A stretch of 64,000 nucleotides of DNA, from assembly GCA_964423575.1 (NCBI GenBank), contig CAYRFF010000001.1, positions 62,001-126,000 on the forward strand, read 5' to 3'. This stretch comes from CAYRFF01 sp964423575. Its GTDB lineage: Bacteria > Bacteroidota > Bacteroidia > Chitinophagales > Saprospiraceae. The notes under the pieces were generated by a model. That model saw only the letters and a list, made by a program, of their open reading frames with translations. It made no database searches and had not been told where the DNA came from. The position numbers and the translations under genes were made by a program. Shown piece after piece: positions 44,863 to 53,364 of this stretch. Position 1 is the first letter of the stretch, and every line of letters begins with the position of its first letter.

Positions 44863-44997
44863 TACAAGATAAATGAAAATTATAATAAGGCTGAGGTAAT
44901 TAAGAAATTAGCAGAAACGGAAGCATCTTCTTCAATTGAAAATCCAATTGAATGGGGAGGAATAGTAAGAAAGAATTATAATATCACTAAAAGATAA
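44863..44997 (+). pseudogene. Fragment of a small antitoxin-like gene
   Basis: An open stretch without a start codon reads YKINENYNKAEVIKKLAETE then ASSSIENPIEWGGIVRKNYN and ends TKR with TAA. An in-frame stop lies immediately before it. Composition recalls small helical antitoxin-type proteins, so it is probably the 3' part of a decayed gene, near the orphan antitoxin-like gene at 44131. Confidence 0.4.
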
Positions 44998-45007
44998 TCA
45001 GCGGGCC

Positions 45008-45063
45008 TCATTTCTCATTTCTCATTTCTCATCTCTCATCTCTCATCTCTCATTCCTCATCCC
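45008..45063. repeat. Heptanucleotide tandem repeat, eight units
   Basis: Eight tandem 7-bp units of the form TCATYYC: three TCATTTC, three TCATCTC, one TCATTCC, one TCATCCC. It lies 102 bp upstream of the sugar-kinase gene. Unit number could vary by slippage. Confidence 0.9.
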
Positions 45064-45164
45064 TAGTATACTCGTCTACCTGTCCACTTGTTTACTTATC
45101 ACTGCTCCCTGCTATCAATATTTTAACTATTTTTACCATATCTAATAATTAAAAACTACACATC

Positions 45165-46031
45165 ATGTGGCTTATTGCTGAAAGTGGATCTACAAGTACT
45201 GACTGGCTCCTGATGGGAGAGAATGACGAAGTAATCGGCGAATTTTACTCACCGGGAATCAATCCTACATTTCTCAGTGAAGAAAGAATTGCAGATATAG
45301 TCCAAGAGGCTCTTGGTGGAAAGCTAGATCTTCACCGGATTCAACAAGTGTTTTTCTTTGGTGCAGGTACCGCCAGTGAACGCCTACAGGAAAAAGCAAG
45401 AGCCGGATTGAAGCGCGTATTCCTGAATGCTGAAATTTATGCCGACCATGACCTTACTGCCTGTGCCTTCGCTTGCTACGAAGGGGAGGATTGTATCTGC
45501 TGTATCCTTGGCACCGGATCCAATTCAGTCTTTTTTGATGGAAGTTCTCTGCGTGAAGAAGTCCCATCACTGGCTTATATCCTCGGAGACGAAGCTAGTG
45601 GAGTTTATTTCTCCAAGGAACTGATACGAGCATACTTCTACAAGAAATTACCTATTGACTTACGTCAAAAATTTGAGGAGAAATATGGTGCAATTGATAA
45701 AGACTATCTAATTGAGCGTGTATATGAGCAAGAACGTCCCAATGCATATCTCGCCTCATTTATGCCCTTTATAATCGAGAACAAGAAACATCCTTTCATT
45801 AGGAGTATTCTCAAGAAAGGAATAAATGAATTTCTGGAATATCATGTAAAATGCTATCCTGAACATTCGCATGCTAAGGCACACTTCGTTGGATCGGTAG
45901 CCAGTTTATTAAAAGGAGAAATTTTGGAAGTTGCAGCTGATTCCGGAGTGGAGGTAGGGCGGTTTTTGCAGAAACCTATTGATGATTTGAAAAGCTATAT
46001 CATTAAACACAGAAAGAGATTACTTCCTTAA
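45165..46031 (+). CDS. BadF/BadG-type N-acetylglucosamine kinase-like protein
   Basis: A 288-residue ASKHA-fold kinase: phosphate loop 1 AESGSTSTDWLLMG at the N-terminus, adenosine and phosphate 2 motif CILGTGSNSVFFDG, and LAYILGDEASGVYFSKELI typical of eukaryotic-type GlcNAc kinases and their Bacteroidota relatives. It probably phosphorylates N-acetylglucosamine or a related amino sugar from cell-wall or chitin turnover; the substrate is inferred. Single gene; the stop codon lies inside a strong inverted repeat shared with the convergent rpsT. Confidence 0.82.
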   Translation: MWLIAESGSTSTDWLLMGENDEVIGEFYSPGINPTFLSEERIADIVQEALGGKLDLHRIQQVFFFGAGTASERLQEKARAGLKRVFLNAEIYADHDLTACAFACYEGEDCICCILGTGSNSVFFDGSSLREEVPSLAYILGDEASGVYFSKELIRAYFYKKLPIDLRQKFEEKYGAIDKDYLIERVYEQERPNAYLASFMPFIIENKKHPFIRSILKKGINEFLEYHVKCYPEHSHAKAHFVGSVASLLKGEILEVAADSGVEVGRFLQKPIDDLKSYIIKHRKRLLP

Positions 46032-46047
46032 GGAAATAATCTCTTTC
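46012..46047. terminator. Bidirectional terminator between the kinase gene and rpsT
   Basis: An 18-bp inverted repeat (left arm 46012-46029, right arm 46030-46047) with one G-U pair and essentially no loop overlaps the kinase stop codon. A second short inverted repeat, CTCGTTAT / ATAACGAG (46068-46075 and 46086-46093), follows and includes the rpsT stop. Confidence 0.65.
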
Positions 46048-46083
46048 GTGAGATATAATTAGGCTTTCTCGTTATGAGAAATA

Positions 46084-46335
46084 TTATAACGAGTTGATGT
46101 GTCTCATCAACATTGATTTCTTATTGGCGCCTTTGTTCTTGTGCCATATATTACGCTTAACCAACTTGTCTATCATGGAGACAACTTTAGGCAAAAATCC
46201 TTCTGCATCCTTCTTGTCAGTTATGGCCATCAGGTTTTTAATAGCAGTACGTGTAACAGCTTTGTAATATCTGTTATGAAGACGCTTTGCCGCATCCTGA
46301 CGTACTCTTTTCTCTGCTGATTTATGATTTGGCAT
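46084..46335 (-). CDS. rpsT: 30S ribosomal protein S20
   Basis: An 83-residue basic protein (MPNHKSAEKRVRQDAAKRLH, NRYYKAVTRTAIKNL, VSMIDKLVKRNIWHKNKGAN). S20 binds 16S rRNA during early 30S assembly. Length is typical. It stands alone with a textbook Bacteroidota promoter 45 bases upstream. Confidence 0.97.
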   Translation of the reverse strand: MPNHKSAEKRVRQDAAKRLHNRYYKAVTRTAIKNLMAITDKKDAEGFLPKVVSMIDKLVKRNIWHKNKGANKKSMLMRHINSL

Positions 46336-46379
46336 TGATTCCTTTATTTAATTTATACTTACAATTTCTTTTAGCGGTG

Positions 46380-46411
46380 CAAAGGTATGATATTCTCATA
46401 TAATAACCAAG
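46380..46411 (-). promoter_or_regulatory. rpsT promoter
   Basis: On the minus strand, TTG (46410-46408), 20 bases, then TACCTTTG (46387-46380), both perfect matches to the Bacteroidota consensus. Useful as an internal standard for the other promoters in this window. Confidence 0.8.
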
Positions 46412-46597
46412 ATTTTAATACTTTTCGTTAAAGAAAATATTTTCAAGCTTTCCGGTAACTTCTTAGGTCCTTCCACGTTCAATAGAAAGTAATAGATTTT
46501 ATATGGATTTTAAGGCTTTTTTACTCTGGTTTTACAATGCTAATCCAGAATGCCAAAAAGAAGCCATTTAACATTCAAGTATATGGATATTTCAAGC

Positions 46598-46605
46598 TAT
46601 ATTTG
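46598..46605 (+). promoter_or_regulatory. Probable -7 box of sucA
   Basis: TATATTTG is a perfect TAnnTTTG, 55 bases ahead of the sucA start. The -33 position reads TTC rather than TTG. Confidence 0.55.
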
Positions 46606-46660
46606 CACAAAATTATAAATCCATTGAACACCGTTACAGGTTTAAATTTCTTTAAAACGT

Positions 46661-49405
46661 ATGCAAACATACTCTTATATATCAAATGCTGATCCCAAGT
46701 ACATTGACGATATGTACAGGAAATATACAGAGAATCCGGAGCAACTCGATAAAAGCTGGAGACTATTCTTTGAAGGATTTGATTTCTTCGCATCTGTGAA
46801 TGGAAATGGAGCTGCCGCAACAACAGGTGGCTTTAATCCCAAAGAACTATCAGTTATATCGATAATTTACGGATATAGAGACAGAGGACATCTTCTGTCT
46901 ACGACCAACCCAATTCGTACTCGCAAAGACAGAAAACCTTACCTTGCACTCTCAAATTATAATCTTTCAGAAGATGATCTGAATACTAAATTTGAGATGG
47001 GAAGAGAAATAGGCCTGCCCAATGCAAGCCTGAAAGATATTATGGATAGACTGAATCAAGTCTATACCGGGAATATCGGATTTCAATATAACCATATTGA
47101 AGATAGAGAAAAAAGAAAGTGGTTACGTGAAAAAATTGAAGGCAGAAATCTAAGCGATGACTTTGGGTTGAGCCTAGACGATAAAAAACGTATCCTGAAA
47201 AAATTAAATGAGGCGACAGTGTTTGAAAACTTCCTCCATACCAAGTTTATTGGCCAAAAGAGGTTTTCGTTGGAGGGCGGTGAGTCTGCTATACCTGCAC
47301 TGGATAACATGATTACCAGCTCGGCTAGAAGCGGCGTGAGAGAAGTAGTAATTGGTATCGCTCATCGCGGGCGCTTGAACGTACTAGCTAACATCATGGG
47401 TAAAACCTATGAGCAGATATTCTCAGAATTTGAGGGAACTGCAATTCCTGATCAGGCTTATGGAAGTGGAGACGTGAAGTATCACCTGGGATATTCTTCA
47501 CAGATTCAGGTAGATGGCGAAACAGTAGACTTGAAGTTGGTTCCTAACCCATCACACCTTGAGGCTGTAAATCCTGTTGTTTTGGGCTTTGCAAGAGCTA
47601 AGGCAGATATCCTATATGATGAAGATTACAGTAAAGTACTGCCGATTTTAGTGCACGGAGATGCTGCTATTGCAGGACAAGGCGTATCTTATGAAACAGA
47701 GCAGATGAGTCTTCTCGAAGGTTATTTTACAGGAGGACTTATCCACCTTGTTATCAATAACCAGGTAGGATTTACTACTAATTATGACGATGCAAGATCT
47801 TCAACATACTGTACAGATGCAGCAAAGTTAACACAATCTCCGGTTTTCCATGTGAATGGAGATGATCCTGAAGCGGTTGTATTTGCTTCAAGGCTCGCAA
47901 TAGAATATCGTATGAAGTTTAAGTCCAATGCTTATCTGGACATAGTATGTTATAGAAAGCATGGACACAACGAGGGTGATGATCCTTCATTTACTCAACC
48001 TAAAATGTACGATATTATTAAAAACCACCCTAATCCAAGGGAGGTGTACAAGGAGAAACTTGAAAATAGAGATAAAGTTGACGAGGCGCTTGCTAAGGAA
48101 TATGAGGAAAGTTTCTGGAATACATTGCAGGAAAGACTCGACATGTCCAAGCAGGAAAAACTACCTTATGCATATCAGGAGCCTGAACTTGCATGGAGAA
48201 AGCTAAAGAAAACTACGGATGGGAAGGATTTTCTTAAATCTCCTGTGACGGGAGTTAACAAAAAGGACTTCCAGCAGGTAATTAACCATCTGTTGACAAC
48301 ACCGGAGAGATTCTCATTTGTTACTAAGCTGAACAGACTTCTCAAGCATAAGAAGGAACTTGTAGATGCCAATACCTATGACTGGGGTTTTGGTGAGCTG
48401 GCAGCCTATGGAACTCTACTACTCGAAGGACATGATGTCCGCATGAGTGGTCAGGACGTTAAACGAGGAACATTCTCACATCGTCACTCCATCTTCAATG
48501 ATAGAAAGACAGAGGAAGAATACAACAGACTGAGTGGTATGAGCGACAGTCAGGGACAGTTCCGCATCTTTAATTCCTTATTGAGTGAGTTCGCAGTATT
48601 GGGCTATGAGTTTGGTTACAGTATGGCATCACCTGATTCTCTAGTAATCTGGGAAGCTCAGTTTGGTGACTTTGCGAATGGAGCTCAGACGATGATAGAT
48701 CAATTCGTTTCCTCTTCTGAAAGCAAATGGGGGCGTATGAGTGGGCTTACTATGCTTCTGCCTCATGGATATGAAGGTCAGGGGCCGGAACACTCGAGTG
48801 CAAGACTGGAAAGATTCCTTCAGATGTGTGCTGAATACAATATGACGGTGGCTAATATTACAACACCGGCTAACTTTTTCCACGCATTGAGAAGACAGAT
48901 TGTGAGACCTTTCAGAAAACCTCTGATTGTGATGTCACCGAAGTCCTTGCTAAGACATCCATTATGTGTTTCTCCTATGGAAGACTTCATAGGGAAAACT
49001 GCATTCAAGGAGACATATGATGATGATGCATTCCCAACAGCTAAGGAAGCTAATAAGGCTAAGAGATTGATTTTCTGCTCTGGTAAGGTTTATTACGACC
49101 TTATCCAGGCAAGAGATAAAGCTAAGATCAAGGATGTTGCTATTGCCAGGATCGAACAATTGTATCCGTTACCGGAAAAACAAATTGAAGATATCGCTAA
49201 GAGATATAAAAATGCTGAAGTATTCTGGGTACAGGAAGAACCTGCCAATATGGGAGCTAACTGGTATTTACACATGTTGTTGACAAGTGTTAAATTCACT
49301 GCAATAACTCGTCCACCGGTAGCTTCTCCGGCATCAGGATTTAAAGCTGTACATGATCTGGAGCAGAAAAAAGTTGTTGATGCTGCACTCGGTCTAGCAA
49401 AATAA
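46661..49405 (+). CDS. sucA: 2-oxoglutarate dehydrogenase E1 component
   Basis: A 914-residue thiamine-diphosphate enzyme that decarboxylates 2-oxoglutarate and passes the succinyl group to the E2 lipoyl arm. Visible: N-terminal E2-binding helix (YISNADPKYIDDMYRKYTEN), GIAHRGRLNVLANIMGK, the E1 dehydrogenase core with HGDAAIAGQGVSYET and NNQVGFTTN, the pyrimidine-binding half (WEAQFGDFANGAQTMIDQF) and HGYEGQGPEHSSARLERFLQ. Length is normal. The usual partner sucB does not follow; instead a TMTC-like gene (19 bases) and dprA (27 bases) appear to share the transcript. Confidence 0.97.
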   Translation: MQTYSYISNADPKYIDDMYRKYTENPEQLDKSWRLFFEGFDFFASVNGNGAAATTGGFNPKELSVISIIYGYRDRGHLLSTTNPIRTRKDRKPYLALSNYNLSEDDLNTKFEMGREIGLPNASLKDIMDRLNQVYTGNIGFQYNHIEDREKRKWLREKIEGRNLSDDFGLSLDDKKRILKKLNEATVFENFLHTKFIGQKRFSLEGGESAIPALDNMITSSARSGVREVVIGIAHRGRLNVLANIMGKTYEQIFSEFEGTAIPDQAYGSGDVKYHLGYSSQIQVDGETVDLKLVPNPSHLEAVNPVVLGFARAKADILYDEDYSKVLPILVHGDAAIAGQGVSYETEQMSLLEGYFTGGLIHLVINNQVGFTTNYDDARSSTYCTDAAKLTQSPVFHVNGDDPEAVVFASRLAIEYRMKFKSNAYLDIVCYRKHGHNEGDDPSFTQPKMYDIIKNHPNPREVYKEKLENRDKVDEALAKEYEESFWNTLQERLDMSKQEKLPYAYQEPELAWRKLKKTTDGKDFLKSPVTGVNKKDFQQVINHLLTTPERFSFVTKLNRLLKHKKELVDANTYDWGFGELAAYGTLLLEGHDVRMSGQDVKRGTFSHRHSIFNDRKTEEEYNRLSGMSDSQGQFRIFNSLLSEFAVLGYEFGYSMASPDSLVIWEAQFGDFANGAQTMIDQFVSSSESKWGRMSGLTMLLPHGYEGQGPEHSSARLERFLQMCAEYNMTVANITTPANFFHALRRQIVRPFRKPLIVMSPKSLLRHPLCVSPMEDFIGKTAFKETYDDDAFPTAKEANKAKRLIFCSGKVYYDLIQARDKAKIKDVAIARIEQLYPLPEKQIEDIAKRYKNAEVFWVQEEPANMGANWYLHMLLTSVKFTAITRPPVASPASGFKAVHDLEQKKVVDAALGLAK

Positions 49406-49424
49406 TATCTGGAGGAACTGGAAT

Positions 49425-51275
49425 ATGGGACAGAAATCATTAGTAACACCACTGAAATTTCTCAAGCAGAATTGGATTCAGTCGTTAATTCTATTGGTGA
49501 TTCCATTTGCACTATACTTTCAAGTAATCGGCCATGATTACATTCTCGATGACAGAATTGTGCTTTCGGAAAATACATTTGTCCTCAAAGGTGTCAAGGG
49601 AATCCCAGACATTTTAAAGTATGACAGTTTCTATGGATATTTTCAGCAACAGGTAGATGTATTGGAAGGAGGCCGTTATCGGCCTTTGTCTCTTGTGACC
49701 TTTGCTATAGAATATGAATTCCTCGGCCTGAACCCGGCAGTCAGTCATGTTATTAATCTACTACTATACGGATTCATTGGAGTTCTCATATTCCTGATGT
49801 TTACATGGTTCCAACAACGCTTTAAGCTGGGAGGAAATGCCTGGTTTAACCTCGGATTTATTGGAGCATTACTGTTTCTGTTCCACCCGATACATACTGA
49901 GGGTGTGATTAATATCAAGAGCCGGGATGAGATTCTCGCTTTATTATTGGCACTTGCATCCCTGATATCCATCGTCTATGCTTATTTTATGAGTAAAAAG
50001 ACAAGCTGGATATGGTATTTGTTGGGTGGTATATTCTTCTTTCTGGGGATGCTGGCAAAGGAAAATGCAATCACATTTGCATTGGTAATTCCCGCGACGA
50101 TTTACTTCCTTGAAAAGGAGAAAAAGTATAAAAACTTGATAGTCCCAACCGTCGTATTGGCGGTGATTTCTGCGATTTATTTGTATGCGAGACATTCAGT
50201 GATAGGAGGGACAGTAAGTGCTTCTCAGGTGCAGAACCCTCTGAATAACCCTTTCCACGGTTTTACGGATGTGCAAGTGTGGGGAACGATATTATATACC
50301 TTTGAAAAGTATATTGAGCTACTGCTCGTACCGCTGAACTTATCCCATGATTACTATCCTTATGCAATTCCTGTCGCCGATTTCTCCTTTGCTCGAGTTT
50401 GGTTGGCAATAATTGGATATGGTGCAATGGGAGTATATGCCATTTATGGACTCTTTAAACGATCAATTCCTGCTTTTGCAGCATTGTATTATCTGGCGAC
50501 TTTCAGCGTTGTATCCAATGTGTTTGTAGTTATCGGTACGACGATGAACGAACGCTTTATTTTTATGTCTAGCCTGGCTTTCAGTCTTGTTACAGCATAT
50601 TTAATTGTTCGTTTACACAAATGGCAAAAATACCTTGCAATAGGCACTTTCGTTGCCTTTCTGGCATTCTATGCTTACGGAACAATAGTGCGTTGTCCTG
50701 ATTGGGGTTCTTATATCAACCTCAATAAATCTGCAGTAGAACATGCTCCTAATTCAGCGCGTTCCAATCTTTTCTATGGAACTGCTTTATTCAGAGAAGT
50801 GGCCTATGCCCCGGCTAGCAAAGAAAAGGAGGAGATGTTGAGAAAATCTCTCAATCATTTTATAAAGGCACAGGAAATATTTGTGAACTATGGGACACCG
50901 ACAAGTAAGTTTTTTATGTATGCTGATGCAGTAAATATGCGTTCAGGCGCTGCTGCAGAACTCTATAAAATGAATGCGATGAACCAGAAGGAATTATTGC
51001 ATCACTTTAAAGAAGTACTTAAAAAGAACCCAAGGAACGATTTTACACGACAGTTTTTGGAATTTTTAAACCGAAATGGTGCTGGAAATACAGAGCTCAT
51101 TAACTTTTACAAAGATGTAATCTCAACGGTTTTAATTCCGTATGCACAGCAGGTAAATGCTTCATATTATAATAATGCAATGCAGTACACTAACTTGGCA
51201 CTAAATATTGCTCCGGGGGACAGTTTCTTAATTCAGAAACAAGCTGAGATATCAGCAGCCCTAGGAAGAAGATAA
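49425..51275 (+). CDS. TMTC-like membrane protein, putative GT-C glycosyltransferase with TPR tail
   Basis: A 616-residue membrane protein with about ten helices and an early luminal loop bearing an Asp pair (YILDDRIVLSEN), the layout of GT-C mannosyltransferases such as TMTC/DUF1736 proteins (RPLSLVTFAIEYEFLGLNP; HPIHTEGVINIKSRDEIL; LGMLAKENAITF). The C-terminal 150 residues are TPR-like helices on the outer side. Such proteins transfer a lipid-linked sugar to exported proteins; O-glycosylation of secreted cargo would suit this organism, but the substrate is unknown. Cotranscribed with sucA and dprA by spacing. Confidence 0.75.
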   Translation: MGQKSLVTPLKFLKQNWIQSLILLVIPFALYFQVIGHDYILDDRIVLSENTFVLKGVKGIPDILKYDSFYGYFQQQVDVLEGGRYRPLSLVTFAIEYEFLGLNPAVSHVINLLLYGFIGVLIFLMFTWFQQRFKLGGNAWFNLGFIGALLFLFHPIHTEGVINIKSRDEILALLLALASLISIVYAYFMSKKTSWIWYLLGGIFFFLGMLAKENAITFALVIPATIYFLEKEKKYKNLIVPTVVLAVISAIYLYARHSVIGGTVSASQVQNPLNNPFHGFTDVQVWGTILYTFEKYIELLLVPLNLSHDYYPYAIPVADFSFARVWLAIIGYGAMGVYAIYGLFKRSIPAFAALYYLATFSVVSNVFVVIGTTMNERFIFMSSLAFSLVTAYLIVRLHKWQKYLAIGTFVAFLAFYAYGTIVRCPDWGSYINLNKSAVEHAPNSARSNLFYGTALFREVAYAPASKEKEEMLRKSLNHFIKAQEIFVNYGTPTSKFFMYADAVNMRSGAAAELYKMNAMNQKELLHHFKEVLKKNPRNDFTRQFLEFLNRNGAGNTELINFYKDVISTVLIPYAQQVNASYYNNAMQYTNLALNIAPGDSFLIQKQAEISAALGRR

Positions 51276-51302
51276 ATATAATCGGATTTCAACTGAAACA
51301 GA

Positions 51303-52397
51303 ATGACTGATAAACTTTACAATCTCGCTTTGTCCATTGCGCGGGGTATCGGCCCTGTCCAATCTGCACGAATTATTAGTCAATTTACTTCTGCTGAAGA
51401 ATTTATTCACATGTCTCCAGAGGGCAGAGAAGAAATTGCAGAAGACATACCTTCCCATATTGTCAATATGGACTTTAGCGAAGCTCTCCAGAAAGCTGAA
51501 AAGGAAATAGAATGGTGTGCAAAGAAAGGAGTTAAGATACTGACTTTTGCTGACAAGGCTTATCCTAGGCGGTTGCGCCATATTCCGGATAAGCCGCTTG
51601 CATTGTACGTGCGAGGTGACAGTGATCTCAGTGCATTGAGAACTGTAGGTATTGTTGGGACTCGTAAGATAACTGAATATGGCCAGCTCTTTGTCGACTC
51701 TCTTGTAAGGGATTTAAAGCAATATGGAGTGCAGATTATCAGCGGCATGGCCTATGGAGTTGACGCAGCTGCTCACCATGCTTCTGTAAAATACGATATA
51801 GAAACCATAGGAGTCCTGGGGCATGGAATAGATATGTTATATCCTGCTAAGAATCAAAATCTCGCCAGAGAGATAGTAAGGAAGAATGGGGCAATGCTTA
51901 CAGAGTTTCCCCATGGTACAGAACCGGAAAGAGAGCATTTCCCTATGCGTAACCGGATTATTGCGGGAATGAGTGATGTGCTTATTGTGATAGAGTCGGC
52001 AGAGACAGGCGGAAGCATGATTACCGCTGACTTGGCTAATAACTATAACAAAGATGTATTTGCATTACCCGGTAGATATGACGATGAAATGTCGCGTGGT
52101 TGCAATCTGCTGATTAAAAGTCAGAGGGCCCATTTGCTGGAAAGCGTAAAAGACATCGAATACATAATGCGATGGCAGAAAAAAGAAGATGTTACAGTAC
52201 AGACTAGTCTTTTTACAGAACTCACTGAACAACAGAAAGAGTTGATTCATCTACTAAAACATCACAAGCGCTTGCATGTCGATGAATTGAGCATGTTGAT
52301 GAAAACTTCGCAGGGTAAATTGTCGGAATTACTTCTGATTCTTGAACTCGATGGGCTGGTGAAATGTATGCCGGGCAACATATATGTCGCCCTGTAA
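51303..52397 (+). CDS. dprA: DNA-processing protein DprA
   Basis: A 364-residue protein: N-terminal helical (SAM-like) domain (ALSIARGIGPVQSARIISQF), Rossmann core with VGTRKITEYGQLF, ISGMAYGVDAAAHHAS, FPMRNRIIAGMSDVLIVIES and ETGGSMITADLANNYNKDVFALPG, and a C-terminal winged helix (about 305-360). DprA guards incoming single-stranded DNA and loads RecA during natural transformation. Its presence is relevant to the dispersed GCTTNCGCAAATG elements, which could be uptake signals, but dprA is widespread and is not proof of competence. Confidence 0.96.
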   Translation: MTDKLYNLALSIARGIGPVQSARIISQFTSAEEFIHMSPEGREEIAEDIPSHIVNMDFSEALQKAEKEIEWCAKKGVKILTFADKAYPRRLRHIPDKPLALYVRGDSDLSALRTVGIVGTRKITEYGQLFVDSLVRDLKQYGVQIISGMAYGVDAAAHHASVKYDIETIGVLGHGIDMLYPAKNQNLAREIVRKNGAMLTEFPHGTEPEREHFPMRNRIIAGMSDVLIVIESAETGGSMITADLANNYNKDVFALPGRYDDEMSRGCNLLIKSQRAHLLESVKDIEYIMRWQKKEDVTVQTSLFTELTEQQKELIHLLKHHKRLHVDELSMLMKTSQGKLSELLLILELDGLVKCMPGNIYVAL

Positions 52398-52474
52398 TAA
52401 CATACTTTTTAATACTGCTCACAAATATTCAAGTCGACTCTGATTCCTGAGACCTGTCAACTTATTGCTGAGGC

Positions 52475-53152
52475 TTACATCACATATCCATGCTCAGCTT
52501 CCGGATATATAACTCTTTCAGAAGGCTTGACAAAGTAGTCGTGTTTTAAGCTGTGAAATACGTAGCCCTTTTCAGAGAAATATTTCAAAACTTTAGGAAG
52601 TGCATAGCGCAGGTTCTTCTCGGATTTCAAGCTATCGTGAAATACGATAATTGAACCTGAACGAGCATTCTTTACTACATTGGAATAGCATTCTTCCGGC
52701 TCGAGATCCTTATCAAAATCACCGCTGAGAATATCCCACATTACAATCTTATAATGACGAGAAAGAAATTGCATCTGCTTGCGCTTTAACCTTCCGTATG
52801 GAGGTCTGAATAAATCGGAGTTGACAAGTTTGCTACATTTTCTGGCATTGTTGAAATACGTAACATTATCTGTATGCCATCCATTCAGGTGATTGTAAGT
52901 ATGGTTTCCGGTGACATGTCCGGCATCAATAACCTGTTGATAAATTTCAGAATTGCGTTCGATGTTCTCACCTACACAGAAAAAGGTAGCCTTGGCATTG
53001 TATTGTTCCAATTGCTCGAGAACCCAAGGAGTAACTTCAGGAATAGGACCATCATCAAATGTAAGATATAGCACAGAGTTCTGTTCATTACCGTGCCATT
53101 GCATCAGGGGTAGTAACCTCCTGATAAGTCTGGGAGTTTTTACAAAATACAT
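52475..53152 (-). CDS. Polysaccharide deacetylase (NodB homology domain)
   Basis: A 225-residue protein consisting of one NodB domain: motif 1 LTFDDGP (catalytic Asp pair), motif 2 GNHTYNH (zinc His pair), motif 3 LFRPPYGRLKRKQ, motif 4 MWDILSGDFD and a final IIVFHDSLKSEKN. Removes acetyl groups from N-acetylglucosamine polymers such as peptidoglycan, chitin or exopolysaccharide. There is no clear signal peptide, although the N-terminus (MYFVKTPRLIRRLLPLM) could be a short anchor. Convergent with dprA; palindromes lie just before its start. Confidence 0.9.
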   Translation of the reverse strand: MYFVKTPRLIRRLLPLMQWHGNEQNSVLYLTFDDGPIPEVTPWVLEQLEQYNAKATFFCVGENIERNSEIYQQVIDAGHVTGNHTYNHLNGWHTDNVTYFNNARKCSKLVNSDLFRPPYGRLKRKQMQFLSRHYKIVMWDILSGDFDKDLEPEECYSNVVKNARSGSIIVFHDSLKSEKNLRYALPKVLKYFSEKGYVFHSLKHDYFVKPSERVIYPEAEHGYVM

Positions 53153-53160
53153 AGTTCACA

Positions 53161-53198
53161 TTTACAAGTGTAAATAGGTTGATATCTTGAGGATATCA
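53161..53198. promoter_or_regulatory. Two palindromes upstream of the deacetylase
   Basis: TTTACAAGTGTAAA (53161-53174) starts 9 bases before the deacetylase start codon, and TGATATC-N5-GATATCA (53180-53198) follows. The minus strand of the first contains TACACTTG, one mismatch from a -7 box, so a repressor bound there would block the promoter (inference). Confidence 0.45.
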
Positions 53199-53290
53199 GC
53201 CCGGGATTAATTTGTTGGTCAGTTCTATATTCAGGTCTCCTGCAAATATACTCTTTTTAAACTTAATAGCAGTATGAATGTATATAATAT

Positions 53291-53321
53291 TTGACGATAC
53301 GTAGAATCATTTTTACCTTGC
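53291..53321 (+). promoter_or_regulatory. gltX promoter
   Basis: TTG (53291-53293), 20 bases, then TACCTTGC (53314-53321), close to TAnnTTTG. It lies 43 bases ahead of the gltX start. Confidence 0.55.
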
Positions 53322-53364
53322 GGAGCCAAAGTAAGAATGAATATTTACTGAACGAAAGAGAATT

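Noticed and set aside
45008..45063. Heptamer tract as a CRISPR array
   Set aside because: Direct tandem 7-mers with no spacers and no cas genes nearby.
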